Assembly: GCA_905331475.1 (NCBI GenBank)
Contig: CAJNYU010001750.1
Coordinates: 1-64,000, forward strand
Length of the DNA: 64,000 bases
Source: Rotaria socialis
Lineage: Eukaryota > Rotifera > Eurotatoria > Philodinida > Philodinidae
Direction: 5' to 3'
The translations under genes and the position numbers were made by a program. The first letter of the stretch is position 1, and the number at the start of each line of letters is the position of its first letter. Of this stretch, positions 53,201-64,000 are shown one piece after another. Below the pieces are notes generated by a model, which was given only the letters and a program-made list of their open reading frames with translations, searched no databases and was not told where the DNA came from.

Positions 53201-53778
53201 TCGTATGTTGAAAAAATTTATTATAACTATCATGAAAAAGTTTTTGGTAAAGATGTGTAATGTAATCAATTAAAAATAGATTAGATAGTAGTTACAGTCT
53301 CTACGTGTAAGATGTCCCCAATGATTACTAGACAATAAAGGAACTTAGTCCACAATCCTAATTTTCTAATGCTATTAGTAACATAAGATACATTGATATC
53401 AAATAGGATATGAATAGTCTTGACTAATATTTACTTGGTAAAATTTAGAAATCAACAACTTATTGTCGCATTTGGCCTTCATCATATTCTTTCTATAAAG
53501 CGAAACTGATGTCCACAGCTGTTAAGTCAACATGAATCAAGCACTATCAAGGAATAACTAAGTATATAAAATATTCAATCAACGTATACCAAGATGCATT
53601 ATATTGAAACATCAATAAACATGTTCACTCGATTTTCTATCACCGATAACAACACTATTGCAATATGATTTTTGATCACTAACACATTTCTTTAGAAAAA
53701 TAATATTTTTATTTACAAAAAAACAAAAACAAAATTGAAGAGTAATAGTCATATTGAGTGTTGCCGTTGGAGTTTTAA
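50290..53778. other. Long AT-rich stretch without a recognised gene
   Basis: About 3.5 kb with no frame over 60 codons that looks coding. A CT/TA microsatellite lies near 52346-52373. It should hold the promoter of peptide precursor 1 at the left end. I saw no tRNA-like, repeat or inverted-repeat structure, but subtle regulatory elements cannot be excluded by eye. Confidence 0.55.
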
Positions 53779-54210
53779 TTACACTGGCTATAAAAAGAAG
53801 ATAGTTATTAGTTGAAAATAAAAATAAATCCTTTAATTTACCGTAAAATTCATAATGATGTGAATTTCACCATGAGATGAAAGGCCTAATTTAGCTGGTA
53901 ATTTGACCCATTCATCGAATTTACGGCCATCAAAGACATGTTTCAATTTAACTTTACAATTTCCAACTGAATCTCGACCAACTAGATCATCATCATAAAC
54001 ATCAAAGTGAATTGTATCATCGCCCTTATGAATATTAAATGAAAATCGTTCATTCCAAATTGGATCATTGGAATTCTTTATAATTGTTGTACGTTGCTTA
54101 TATTTTTTGTCTAAATAAACTTCGACATAAGCATCATTTTTACCGATAATATCACGATCTTTAAGATGACGTCCGTCGGCAATAATAACTTCTAGTGTGC
54201 CAGTTGGCAT
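53779..54210 (-). CDS. Small single C2-domain protein
   Basis: About 125 aa, nearly all one C2 domain. It opens TGTLEVIIADGRHLKDRD, with acidic ligands Asp20 and Asp26 (IIGKNDAYVEV), then DPIWNERFSF, then DVYDDDLVGRDSVG, which supplies the second set of Asp residues. So it probably binds Ca2+ and membranes. There is no signal or transmembrane part. The layout resembles the tiny stand-alone C2 proteins common in plants, fungi and protists. The end is ambiguous: the frame can read through to a TAA at 53833. Alternatively a 54-nt intron (53788-53841) with good GT-AG ends joins ACG to CCA-GTG-TAA, ending at 53779. Both give 125 residues. No clear neighbours in function. Confidence 0.82.
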
Positions 54211-55783
54211 TGAATCTATTTGTGTTTAGGCTAGATTTGGTTTTGAATGTAAAAATCGAAATGAAATATCTTCTGTTTCATTTTAGTCTATTTTTATAGT
54301 GTAGGTAAGTAAAATAAACGCCTTCAACTATTCTTTATCTTTGTTCTCTGGCGTCATTCATTTTCATATTATACGATGATTCATTGGAATATCATAATCA
54401 TACTGATTGATTCAACTGCTCGGTTACTTATCAGTCATATATTTTGTCAAGTTTTCTTTTTTAAAATGGAAGAATAAGCAATGAATGATATTGACGTATC
54501 AAATAGTAATATACACGTATGTCAAACTTGACGCTTGAATTCAATTGAAAATTTTCAACTTTTAAACCAATAGCAGTTTGAAGAATCGTGACTCACACAT
54601 ATATCGCTATGAGTTGAAAGTTGAAATTTTCTATTTTCAACTGGATTCAAGTTTCAAGTTTGACACTACTGCAAATAGTAGCAAATCAAAATTTACTCTT
54701 CAATTGTAGCTGCAAAATGAAAAAAATAGATTTAATGATAAAAAAGGTGACTTGGCAAAAACGAAGGATGCTGCTAAATTTTCAAAAAGCAGAGATATTA
54801 TTGATTTTAAGAAATATTTGCGTTCGCAAAGCGCCATTGAGAACGAAGGGAATAAAACAAATACATAACTTCAATTTGTATAGATTTTCTTTTGTCACAT
54901 TCCAATTTTCATGTATTATTGACAGTTTTTAACGATTCAGTTGCAAATTTGAAAGCATTTCAGATGATATTGACTATATGCAACTCTTTTGTTCCTTTGT
55001 ACTATGAATAATAGAACAAGTTCATTTATATTAAACGAAGAAGAAATAGCTGCGTAAAGGCGTGAACTTGGGTGGTAATATTGCATTGCTTTTTTGTGAG
55101 TATTTTGTTCGAGTAATTACTCGTTTTATACGCCCGTTAATTCTATTACGACTTTTATTTTGTGTTGTTTCTCGGCTCATTCAATGTTTTATTTTTCAGT
55201 AGATTTGATTACTCTCATTAAATGTATGCTGGAAAGAAAAGTAATCTCAACAACATAAGCAATTTTGAAAGAGAAATAGTCTTTCTCAATCATCCAATAA
55301 CGATTAAAATATAGAGAATAAATGGTAAATATGAATAGCCTTTACTATTGTATTTCGATATTTGTGACACTTGTCAAAGGTTTATTCATGAGCTCGTCAA
55401 CATTGAAATTTTCGACAAGATAAATATAGTCAATGGGTAGCTCAAACACTCGATTTATAATTTTTTTCACGAATAAATAATGATAGAAATAGCCCATCAA
55501 CGGGCGCCAGAAGTTCCATTAATCTGTTACTTCATTTTTCGTAACATAGTGACATATAAATGTTAACACTGTAGCAAACTAAAAGAGAAAAACAACTTAG
55601 TGATGCATCAGATGGTGTTAGTTTATTCAAATCATTCTTTTTCTTTCCTGGCCTACTGTATTTTGTTTGGTCGTTGCCTTGATATAAAGCAATGAATGAT
55701 TCATGCTAGTGAATCAAACAATATCTACATATATATATATAAAACCGAGTCATTTTTTTATATTGATTTTACAAGAAAACAAT
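54211..55783. other. Intergenic with a short inverted similarity
   Basis: About 1.6 kb. Near 54519-54670 two stretches (TCAAACTTGACGCTTGAATTC, broken here only by spelling; and its approximate reverse GGATTCAAGTTTCAAGTTTGA) form an imperfect hairpin of roughly 145 bp. The + frame at 54621-54932 is Lys-rich and unrecognised. A TATA-like ATATATATATAAAA lies at 55731-55744, about 40 bp before the next ATG. Confidence 0.45.
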
Positions 55784-58220
55784 ATGGACGATACCGAATT
55801 TGACCAAGCACCACAACTGTTGTTTGAAGGTGTATCTTCGATTGAGAAAATCGGTTGTCCAGGTACACTGATTCCATTAACAAACGATACTCGTGCAGTA
55901 TTATGTGGCGATGATTCAAATAATGTTATTATTGTTGCAACTCGATTTGGCTTGGGTCGCTGTTTAGTATTTGCTCATAATGGTTACCCAGGAATATTTT
56001 TTAACACTGAAAGCAAATATCAACAGTTCGTTGAAAATTGTCGACGATGGCTTGCTCGAGGTCATCAAGCTGAATTTCTATCGATTGATAAAGCTACAAG
56101 CATGAACGATATTTCAGCACACGGAAAAATTCTTGTTTGGAACGGTCACCGTGAAAAATCAGAAGCATTTATGAATAATATAGTAAATACACCTTTTTTA
56201 TTTTTAAAATCAATGCCGTCTTTCGTTTTTCTTAGTGCGAATTTTTAGAACGGGGTGGTGCATTGATTTGTGGATCGACAGCATGGGGTTGGTTACAAGG
56301 AAGTGGCAAACTTCTGTCAGATTTTCCTTTTGCACGTTTTTGTGATTATATCGGAGTGAAAATCACAGATAATTATGCTAATTGTCCTAATCCAATAGAA
56401 TTTCGTGAAGGCTTAATTGAATTTAAAAATATTTATCATGCTGTTCGAGGGTTAGCAAATAATCCATCTAATATAACTACACTTTCTATTGTTGGATCAG
56501 CAATTAAAGAATTAGGGGATACATTGCCTGGAGTTTCCATAGAAACTTTAGAAAATATTGTGATGAATGCCGGTGAAGAAGTAATACCAATGAATCAATG
56601 CCCGGTCAAAGACAAACTAAATCGAGAGCAATCGGCTGGTATCTGTGGAATTATGTGCGCTTTACCGGGTATTAAAGCACCAGGTAGAACCGAAAATACT
56701 TATTGAATTGATAGATTGCATAATGAAATTTAGGAGTTCGACATTTTCCGGGAGATTTCGATCGACCCCCTAATATTTTAACTGGTGTTCGATGTCATTT
56801 TAAATCGATAGATAGCGAATGGCACTGTTCAGGTAGAGATCGCTTGAAAAAAATGGAATAAACATGAAAATATGTTTTTCTCTTTAATTAGGATATTATG
56901 TTGCTGCTGGTATTCCAATTCAGATTGATGTTTTAGAACAAAAAGGAGCACCAGGATGGTCAGCTAGAGTTGGATGTCACAGTGATGATCTTGGGGTATG
57001 TTATAGGAAAAGTGTCAATATTGAAATAGAATGATAAAAGAAACATGCTTCTAAAAATAGGGTTGTGATGAATATCGTCGATGGCCTTGTATTTCCATAC
57101 GTAAACCATTAGTAAATAATTCTGTAAACATAAATTCAGCGTTTGGCGGTTTACTATTTTTTCAAAGCCCTGAAGGTGGACCAAGTTCGATTACTGTTAC
57201 TTTCCATCATGTAGTATTAGCACCAACCTATGATGTAACTGAACTCAATCATGCTGCATTGTGGGAATACAGACGTTCAAGAGCTCAAGGCTTATGGGCT
57301 GATATAGCTGGTCGACATATTGTATTTAATCTTCCATGTAAAAGTGTTGTACATCTAAAATCTACTGAATTACATGAAGTATTAGAATTCTGGGACGCAA
57401 TTATACTCGCTCATCATGATCTACGAGGAACAAAGCCAACACGTCGAGAACGTGTTGTTTGTGATGAACAACCATCTCTTGGTTACATGCGTAAGAACTC
57501 AATATTTTTTTCTATTGAATTTTGAACGAATAATAACAAACATGATAATCCATATTTTCAGACAGTGGATATCCAGTGGTTACACATATGGATGTAAGTG
57601 ATCCGAATTCGGATGGCTTTCTATTGGATTGTGAGAAATTAAAACAAAAAGGAGCTTGGGGTTTATTTCATGAGCTTGGGCATAATATGCAACAAGGCTG
57701 GTGGAGTAAGTTGCTGTTTATTTCCTTTGGTTCCAGAATAAAACTCCTTGTCTTCATTCTAGCATTTGATGGTACTGGTGAAGTAACAGTAAATATATTT
57801 ACTCTACATGCAATGGATAAAGTTTGTCATCTTGAAACATGGATACATCCCTGGTTGCAAGATCAAATTTCCAGTACACAAAAGTACATTGAAAAAGGAT
57901 GCAATTTTGATGAATGGAAAAATAAGCCCGGTGTAGCTTTATTTATTTATGCTCAATTAATACGAGAATATGGTTGGCAAAGTTATAAGGATGTTTTTCG
58001 TGAATACGAACAAACTAAACCGAATCTTCATTCCGATCAAGAAAAAATGGATCATTGGATAATTACATTTTCTAAGCAAGTTGGTTATAATTTAGTTCCA
58101 TTATTTAAATTTTGGGGTTTTCCAATTTCCGAATCGACTGTGGACAATTTGAAACAACTAACCGTTCCACAAATCTTTGACGATTTTATTCAAATGGCAC
58201 CAGAACGTTATTGTATTTAA
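55784..58220 (+). CDS. TCAF-like protein with intact peptidase M60 domain
   Basis: Seven exons: 55784-56182, 56236-56683, 56734-56832, 56892-56995, 57061-57490, 57562-57705 and 57763-58220, totalling 1683 nt (560 aa). The N-terminal part (LLFEGVSSIEKIGCPGTLIPL, then GLGRCLVFAHNGY and GGALICGSTAWGWLQ) matches the class I glutamine-amidotransferase-like region of TRPM8 channel-associated factors (FAM115). The C-terminal part is an M60/enhancin-like domain with the gluzincin zinc signature HELGHNMQQGWW, then Glu in GTGEVTVN after the intron. M60 enzymes cleave mucin-type glycoproteins in other organisms, while vertebrate TCAFs are known as channel regulators. The zinc site is complete here, so peptidase activity is plausible. 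There is no signal peptide: the ATG at 55784 was chosen because the upstream frame passes through AT-repeat sequence. It lies tail-to-tail with the TTC23 gene, 133 bp apart. Confidence 0.88.
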
Positions 58221-58353
58221 ATTTTCTGGTTTTTCTTATTTTTATGCTTATTCAAAATCTTATGTTTATCCCAAGTATTTTTAAAGTGTAGCAATACAGT
58301 AGAGATACAAGCCTTTTATTATTTAATAATAAACAAATATTCACATGGCAAAA

Positions 58354-60409
58354 TTAATTTTTCGAATAAATTGGTGGTTTCTTTGTAACAGTTAATAATA
58401 ATTCGTGATCTCCTTTTTCATGTGAAACTCTATTTGTTAGTTTGAATGCTGGTCGATCTTTTCGTATGCCATCTTGTGTACGAGAGAAAAACATTCGAGA
58501 AACTTGTGGATCCCTTTAAAAATTCAAAAAAAAACGATTTTTTTTTAAAAGGTTTCCTTAAAATGATGATTATCAAATACTTTTTTAAGATTTCAAGTGC
58601 ATCACGTGTTTGGGATGTTCGCGGATCTTTGGGACCATACGCAAATTCTTGTAGATCAAAGCACTGTGAAAAGAAATGTATTAGATTTAAAAAAAAAAGA
58701 AGAAAACCTTCTCATTTTTTATACTTCTTTTAAATGTTCTGCAGCATTTATATATTCACACTCGCGTAAATAAATGGCACCAATACGTGATTCAGTTTGA
58801 ATAACTTCGTCTGAAAAATCACCAAACAATCGTTTTTTATCAGGTAAACTTTCGCAAAGTACATTTAAGGCATCCTAAAATTAAATAAAAATAAACAATC
58901 TTTTCATACAGCTTGCAAATATTAAAACTATTTTTCATAATGAAACTCGAAAGAAATAGGTTATATGATATAATCCTATTCATCATAGAACATGATTTAT
59001 TCTTGTAAAAGATAAAAAAAAATCTCTCTGAAAATATTATTCATTCGTTTTACAAACCTGAAAATTTTCTGTTTTTGTATAATAAGTTGCCAATTCATCG
59101 AATACTTTTAAAATATCTCTATCGTTTTCCTCATTGGTTTGTTTATATAATTCAATAGCACGCTTAAATTTTTGTCCAGTACTATCTAAAACAAAAGAAA
59201 ACAACAGATAAAAATTTGAATCAATATAAAATATTCATTTGCCTCCTAAACTATCAACTTTTACTTTTGCTTTAGCCCATTGAAAATTTGCATTTGCAAG
59301 TTGCCGTTTATGCATATCGGATGGATTTTCTTGTTCTTGTTGTTCAGCTAAGTCAACAGCTTCTTTATAATAATTTAAGCCTTCTTTAATTTTATCATCA
59401 AAATTAATAAAGTAAAATCCTGCACGCAAGTAAATATTTATTTTCTTCTTTATTTTATCATCTGATGAATATCTATCAATACTTTCAATAATTATTTTAA
59501 TTAAATTCGTTATATGAAGATCAAATTCTTTCAGATTATTAACAGCTATTTCAAATTTCATTAATAGATAATCCATATGTTTTGTACTATAATTTTTTGA
59601 ATCCATTAAATGCTCTAATTTTTGTAAATACTCTTCAAGTATAGACAAATCATGATCGATATGTGTTGTATCAATTGATTTAATATGTTTGCTATTTTTA
59701 ATTTTCACATCTCGTTGAGATAAACATTGTTTTGCTTGAACAGAACATTTGATTAATAGAAAATATATTTCAAACGCAAGTAAATTATTGTTTAGATGTT
59801 CATCATGAGGTATTATATTTAATCTTTCAAGTATTTGATGAGCTTTGTCGATATGTTCTTTAGCTTGAGGTAGAAAATCTGTAGAATAGTAAAAAAAAGA
59901 TTCTTCCGTTTTTTGTTACATATAAATATGAAATTACGTTTTTGATCTAGATAGAATTTGCTTAGACTAACATAAGCCGCAGCATTTTCAATAGACATTA
60001 TACCGTACTCAAGACTTGTGTAGAGTTGTATAAGAACGAGATCATTCAGGTTTTCTTCTGACTAAAAGAAATCAACAGATTTGCTTTGAAATAAACAGAA
60101 ATATAAATAAAATACTGTTGAATCATCTTTGCGTTTTTTCATTCCATTTTCTAGATTTTCTATCTTTTCTTTTGCTGTACGAAGATCTATACCGGACGGA
60201 ACAAGGATATCAGATTTTGGTGATAATGGATATTGATTCGATACTATTTCGAATGGTTTTGAATCAGCATTTAGACTTGCACGACGATTATTATATCGTC
60301 GTTTACGACTGGCGCTCAATGGACGAGCTCTAGGTCTATAAAGTTTGAAGTAGAAATTTATAATATAATCAAAAAATCAGATTATATAATCTACTTACTT
60401 TTGAGGCAT
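58354..60409 (-). CDS. TTC23/TTC23L-like tetratricopeptide protein
   Basis: Eight exons: 60399-60409, 60116-60335, 59938-60061, 59243-59878, 59058-59185, 58725-58874, 58581-58663 and 58354-58513, totalling 1512 nt (503 aa; human TTC23 is ~447). After a basic N-terminal tail (MPQKPRARPLSASRKRR) the protein is helical TPR-type. Family matches are AAAYVSLSKFYLDQ followed by QAKEHIDKAHQIL, and near the end GDFSDEVIQTESRIGAIYL and FAYGPKDPRTSQTRDALEIL, which parallel TTC23's GDFSPEV and YGPQDKRT blocks. TTC23 localises to the Ellis-van Creveld zone of the primary cilium and supports hedgehog signalling in vertebrates; here a ciliary role is inferred. The intron after 59243 has donor GGAGgcaaat (GC-AG). 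No GT alternative keeps the frame. Confidence 0.87.
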
Positions 60410-61434
60410 TAGAACATGAAAGAATATGAATATGAGAGAATCTTTTTTATAGATTTACTGTCAACAAACATTATTAAAATTTAATCGACGAGTTGTCATG
60501 AAGACGACGCTGACAGAGGGCAGTATCGGTTTGAGATTATTCATCATCGTGATAGAAAAGAGAGCTGGTTCGTTTCTTTTTTGACGCAAGATTCAAAGAG
60601 AAAGTCGTGTAGTAAAAGAGAGTCGACGTTTCGATCGACTTACAGGCCATGAGGGATCCTCGTAATATATGACTCAAGATCGGATATCAGTATAATCTAG
60701 AAATAGCTCTTTAAGCCTGTTCCTTCTTAGTTTTTTGAAATATGAAGTAATTGAAAATGAGAGTTTCATACTATATAAGATAACATAAGCTCATTGTAGT
60801 TAACAACAGCGCAGCTGTTTCACATTTAATTGATATTGAACTGACGCTTTAATTTAAAAGAAGCATTAACCATAATAAAAGTCTATTAATAACTGGAGCG
60901 GAATATTGAACATTTTAACTTTTCTTTAATTCTTCCAACAGCACTAGATTTCTTTTATAAATTCTTTTTTCTTTTGCACTGGGAATGCCATTTAATGTGT
61001 ACTCAAAAAGTGAGTACATTCTAGATTCGATCTGTGTGTCCGTCTGTTAACACGATAACTCTTGAAAGCCCTATCCAATTGTCTTGAAATTTTGTACACA
61101 AAATGATACCGTCAATATCTCAGTCGAGTTCGACGATGAGAAGGATCCGTCAAGAAATGACTGAGTTATCGAAAAACTTGTCATTATTGATCAGACCATC
61201 CCTGAGGGGGGGGGGGAGTACTGGGATTTTTTGCAAAGCACATTTTTTTCTCAGAATTGTTCACAGTATATATAAATCGACTCAGTTTTTGCAGTACACA
61301 TAACAATCAGATGCGAATCCAATGTTTCCCCATTTTTTCTTTTGTATTTGGAACGACATTTAATGGTTATTTATTAATCGCAAGAAAACAAAAAAGGTTT
61401 TGACAATATTTTTCATTTAAACTTATTTTTAAAG
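60410..61434. other. Intergenic with a repeat-like fragment and poly-G run
   Basis: Upstream of the TTC23 gene. About 61000-61100 (TGTGTGTCCGTCTGTTAACA) reads like the end of a dispersed repeat. An 11-G homopolymer lies at 61206-61216, unusual in such AT-rich DNA. No gene recognised. Confidence 0.5.
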
Positions 61435-61907
61435 TCAACGACCTACAATGCCGTGAGCGTAAAGAGCCTTCTGCAGTTCAATTGGGATTGCAAGTTTATC
61501 GATTGATATTGTATGCATCCGACCATTTGTTGCAGCATGATCATATAATTTTCGCGAAAAATATGAACGACTTGCAATGTGCGGTTGACTAGGTTCACTG
61601 CGAAATAAACGAGACCAAATATCACGTCGATTGAAATCAGCATGTTCATGAATCAACCGTTTTGAATAAAATGATGCATCTCGATTTGCAGGAGATCCAT
61701 ATTCATCATCGCCATTATCAAAATGTAGGGAATCATAAATGCCATTTTCCGATGCAAGAGTACTATTGATACAAAGTACCAATGAGAAGAGCACTATCCA
61801 AATTCTTAAAAATGCAGAAAACCTAGCAGTATTGATCTATAATGTTAACAAAAAGAAATCATGTTTTATTCTGTTTTAAAATCTCTATAATATCCTACTA
61901 TGGTCAT
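61435..61907 (-). CDS. Neuropeptide-like precursor 2 (paralog of the gene at 49.8-50.3 kb)
   Basis: Two exons: 61899-61907 (nine coding bases, Met-Thr-Ile) and 61435-61836, with a 62-nt intron; 411 nt, 136 aa. The signal peptide (FLRIWIVLFSLVLCINSTLA) appears only after splicing. The C-terminus reads ISIDKLAIPIELQKALYAHGIVGR and stop. As in precursor 1, a Gly (followed here by Arg) can serve as amide donor, giving ...ELQKALYAHGIV-amide. The N-terminal cut may be at the single Lys of IDK, or at some other site. Gene structure (9-nt ATG exon, phase-0 intron of ~60 nt), length, a W-S-x-L motif mid-protein and the terminal block are shared with precursor 1; the rest has diverged strongly. The family is unknown to me. 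Confidence 0.78.
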
Positions 61908-62931
61908 TGTTGAAAAGCTGTACGATGTATCAATGATATTCAATGGAAATGAAATAGCTACTCTGTTGCTCGCGCTTTATATAGGGAAAGTAAAAGCAAG
62001 CACACTATTTTTAATCTGCGTGGGGATTTAAAAAATATGAAACTAATTATTAATTACTATCTCGAGTGATCTTCAAATGAAGGAAATATCAGTAATCCAA
62101 TTACTCATTTTAATGAGTAAAACTTGATTGAGAAGTGCAAAGCGCATCGACAATTACTTTTAATGATGGTCACACTGAAGACTTCGGCTAGCTGGTCTGA
62201 ATAATATTGTATTGTTTTCTAATATCATAAAACTTTATGACCATTAAGAATTATAGAAAAAAAAATTGTAGAATAATTTTTTCTTTTTTTCTATTATTAT
62301 GAACACTAGAATTAATCTATCTAGTTTTTACTTTGGATAAACAATCTTGTAAATTTCAAAAAGATTTCTTAAAAGTCTACGTATAAAAATGAAGCTTTTC
62401 TCATATTTCAATGGGCATTGCTTCATATTGGAGATTGAAATATTACTTAAGACCATGTTTTACGCAGATGTCAAAAAGAAAGTCATGCATGGATCGAATG
62501 AAATAATTGAAACAGAAACAACAAAAACAGATTGTTTTACCACCCACTTTAACCAAACTGAAATAGATATTCTATTTAAAATGTTCATCGTTTACTATAT
62601 AGACAAATAATCAAATTTAGATAATAGAACATATTATTCGTTGCGAAAATTCTTTTCTCATGTCGATTATTTATTTAAAAATTGTTTCCAATGACTGCGC
62701 ACATATTTCAAATAAATAAATCCTCTGAAAGCAATTGATAAGTTGCATGAACTGTTCTTTTGATAACAGAAGAATATTGTTGAATTGAAGCATTGTGTAA
62801 TATTTGTTCTTTTCTATTACAGTTTAACTTTTATCTGATGATAATGCGTTAAATAAAATAAAAAGATAAAAACAGTAGGAAACAAAAACTTCTTAACATA
62901 GCCAGACGCCACACCTAACTTATCGTCAAAA
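61908..62931. other. Intergenic between peptide precursor 2 and LRR gene
   Basis: Divergent spacer of about 1 kb that should contain both promoters. The + frame at 62389-62610 (73 codons) is unrecognised and not called. Confidence 0.55.
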
Positions 62932-64000
62932 ATGTACTTACATTGCCTGTTCTATTTTATGATTTTACTATCACAATTAAACACAGTTCAGTCGAATTGT
63001 TCACATCTTGAATTATGCACCTGTGATAGAAATGAAGTGATATGTGATGCTAATTATGGGAATCAAACTGAGCATAGTAATTTTTCCTTGTTAACATCAT
63101 TACCGTCGGTCGACAGCTATTATTTTCGTAATTTTAACGAAATTCCAGCCCATGCTTTTCAAAATTTAACATTTCTTAGTAATCATGCAATAACTATTCA
63201 TCTTATTAATGTAACAGTAATTCGTTCGAATGCATTTTCGACGAGTATGATTATTCCGGATAAATCAACAATATCAATTAATATTGAACGTTCAACTAAT
63301 TCATCGAGTATAATATTACAATCAAATGCATTTAATGGAATAAAAATGAATAGCCTACGATTTTTTAATATAAACAATTTCAATGGACGTCCAATATTTG
63401 ATACGAATTGCTTTGGTGAGAATTTGCAAATTGATCAATTAATTTTTGAACAATCTGGCATAACTGGATTCTCAACTACTGTGCAAAAACCTCCGACTGT
63501 TAAATATTTACGTATTCATGCATGTCCAGCATTTACACAATTAACAAGTAAAAGTTTACCATCATTTCTTTCAACAACAGAATCATTAGAGATTTCAAAC
63601 ACAGGACTTCAACTTATCAATGCTCATACATTTCAATCAGAATCACGCGTACTTAAAGAATTAATCATTCGTGATAATAGTAATTTTAAAGTGTTTTCTT
63701 CGAATATAGTTGATGGTGTTTTAAAAAATTTAGAAAAACTGGATTTAAGTAATAATCCCATTGATGCACTTGTAGAAAATTATGATTGGTCCGCGTACAG
63801 TTATGCAAAACATTTAGTATTAAAACAACAGCAAATTGATTTATTTCTTAAGACAAAAATATTGAATACTTTAAAAGATTTGAGAGTGATTGATATTTCC
63901 GAAGGATTTATTCGAGAAGATAATGAGGATTTCGTACAGAATTATTTTCCGAATATGCCTCATCTCCTGTCACTTAATGTATCAAATACAAATCTTACGG
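62932..64000 (+). CDS. Secreted or cell-surface leucine-rich-repeat protein (N-terminal part, runs off window)
   Basis: Open from the ATG at 62932 to the window edge (356 codons) with no stop. The N-terminus MYLHCLFYFMILLSQLNTVQS is a signal peptide. An LRR N-terminal cap follows with clustered Cys (CSHLELCTCDRNEVICD). Degenerate ~24-residue LRRs come next: LPSVDSYYFRNFNEIPAHAF, LSTTESLEISNTGLQLINAHTF and LKNLEKLDLSNNPIDAL. Many Asn-x-Ser/Thr sites fit an extracellular location. It resembles the extracellular part of animal LRR adhesion or receptor proteins. Whether a membrane anchor or intracellular domain follows cannot be seen. The exon is long and without introns so far. Confidence 0.85.
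   Translation, partial: MYLHCLFYFMILLSQLNTVQSNCSHLELCTCDRNEVICDANYGNQTEHSNFSLLTSLPSVDSYYFRNFNEIPAHAFQNLTFLSNHAITIHLINVTVIRSNAFSTSMIIPDKSTISINIERSTNSSSIILQSNAFNGIKMNSLRFFNINNFNGRPIFDTNCFGENLQIDQLIFEQSGITGFSTTVQKPPTVKYLRIHACPAFTQLTSKSLPSFLSTTESLEISNTGLQLINAHTFQSESRVLKELIIRDNSNFKVFSSNIVDGVLKNLEKLDLSNNPIDALVENYDWSAYSYAKHLVLKQQQIDLFLKTKILNTLKDLRVIDISEGFIREDNEDFVQNYFPNMPHLLSLNVSNTNLT

Noticed and set aside
60062-60140. Read-through of the TTC23 exon to a stop in 60062-60115
   Set aside because: The frame after the donor at 60115 is low complexity; splicing to 60061 gives STSEENLNDLVLIQLY and the family match that follows.

Overview
The window looks like nuclear DNA of a small invertebrate, most likely a bdelloid rotifer (Rotaria or Adineta type). 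It is AT-rich, its genes are compact, and most introns are 45-65 nt with GT-AG ends. It carries an ADP-ribosyltransferase fused to kinesin-light-chain-like TPRs, which is characteristic of bdelloid genomes, and a decayed rhodopsin-type receptor with the C-terminal signature of rotifer receptor expansions. The organism call is inferred from gene content only.

Layout. 1-4.2 kb: no gene, degenerate tandem repeats. 4.2-6.7 kb (-): secreted EGF-repeat protein ending in a hedgehog-type Hint domain. 7.2-10.1 kb (-): SLC6 monoamine transporter. 11.0-12.0 kb: non-autonomous element with 220-bp inverted repeats. 12.1-14.0 kb (-): unrecognised 573-aa protein. 15.0-16.7 kb (-): mitochondrial short-chain acyl-CoA dehydrogenase. 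16.9-22.8 kb (-): M16 metalloprotease with four long introns. 23.2-27.1 kb (-): TBC1D12/14-type Rab GAP with a foldback element in an intron. 27.3-31.3 kb (+): RAD54, head-to-head with the GAP gene. 32-40 kb: gene-poor and repeat-rich, with two decayed membrane-protein genes, an intact COX19, hAT-like elements and a broken second COX19. 40.9-42.9 kb (-): ariadne RBR ubiquitin ligase. 43.4-44.1 kb: hAT-like element with a perfect 8-bp target duplication. 44.4-46.7 kb (-): ART-TPR protein. 48.1-49.0 kb: Tc1/mariner-like non-autonomous element. 49.8-50.3 kb and 61.4-61.9 kb (-): two paralogous neuropeptide-like precursors. 53.8-54.2 kb (-): small C2 protein. 55.8-58.2 kb (+): TCAF/peptidase M60 protein, tail-to-tail with a TTC23 homolog (58.4-60.4 kb, -). 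62.9 kb to the end (+): start of a secreted leucine-rich-repeat protein.

The genes are unrelated housekeeping, signalling and neural genes with no sign of operons. I rebuilt exon structures by hand from splice signals. For the eleven multi-exon genes with complete models (EGF-Hint, SLC6, 573-aa protein, SCAD, M16, TBC, RAD54, COX19, RBR, M60, TTC23) and both neuropeptide genes, the summed coding length is an exact multiple of three. Several genes begin with a tiny ATG exon of 3-11 nt. Two introns appear to use GC-AG ends. The most unusual proteins are the EGF-Hint protein, the three-part ART-TPR protein and the paired peptide precursors.
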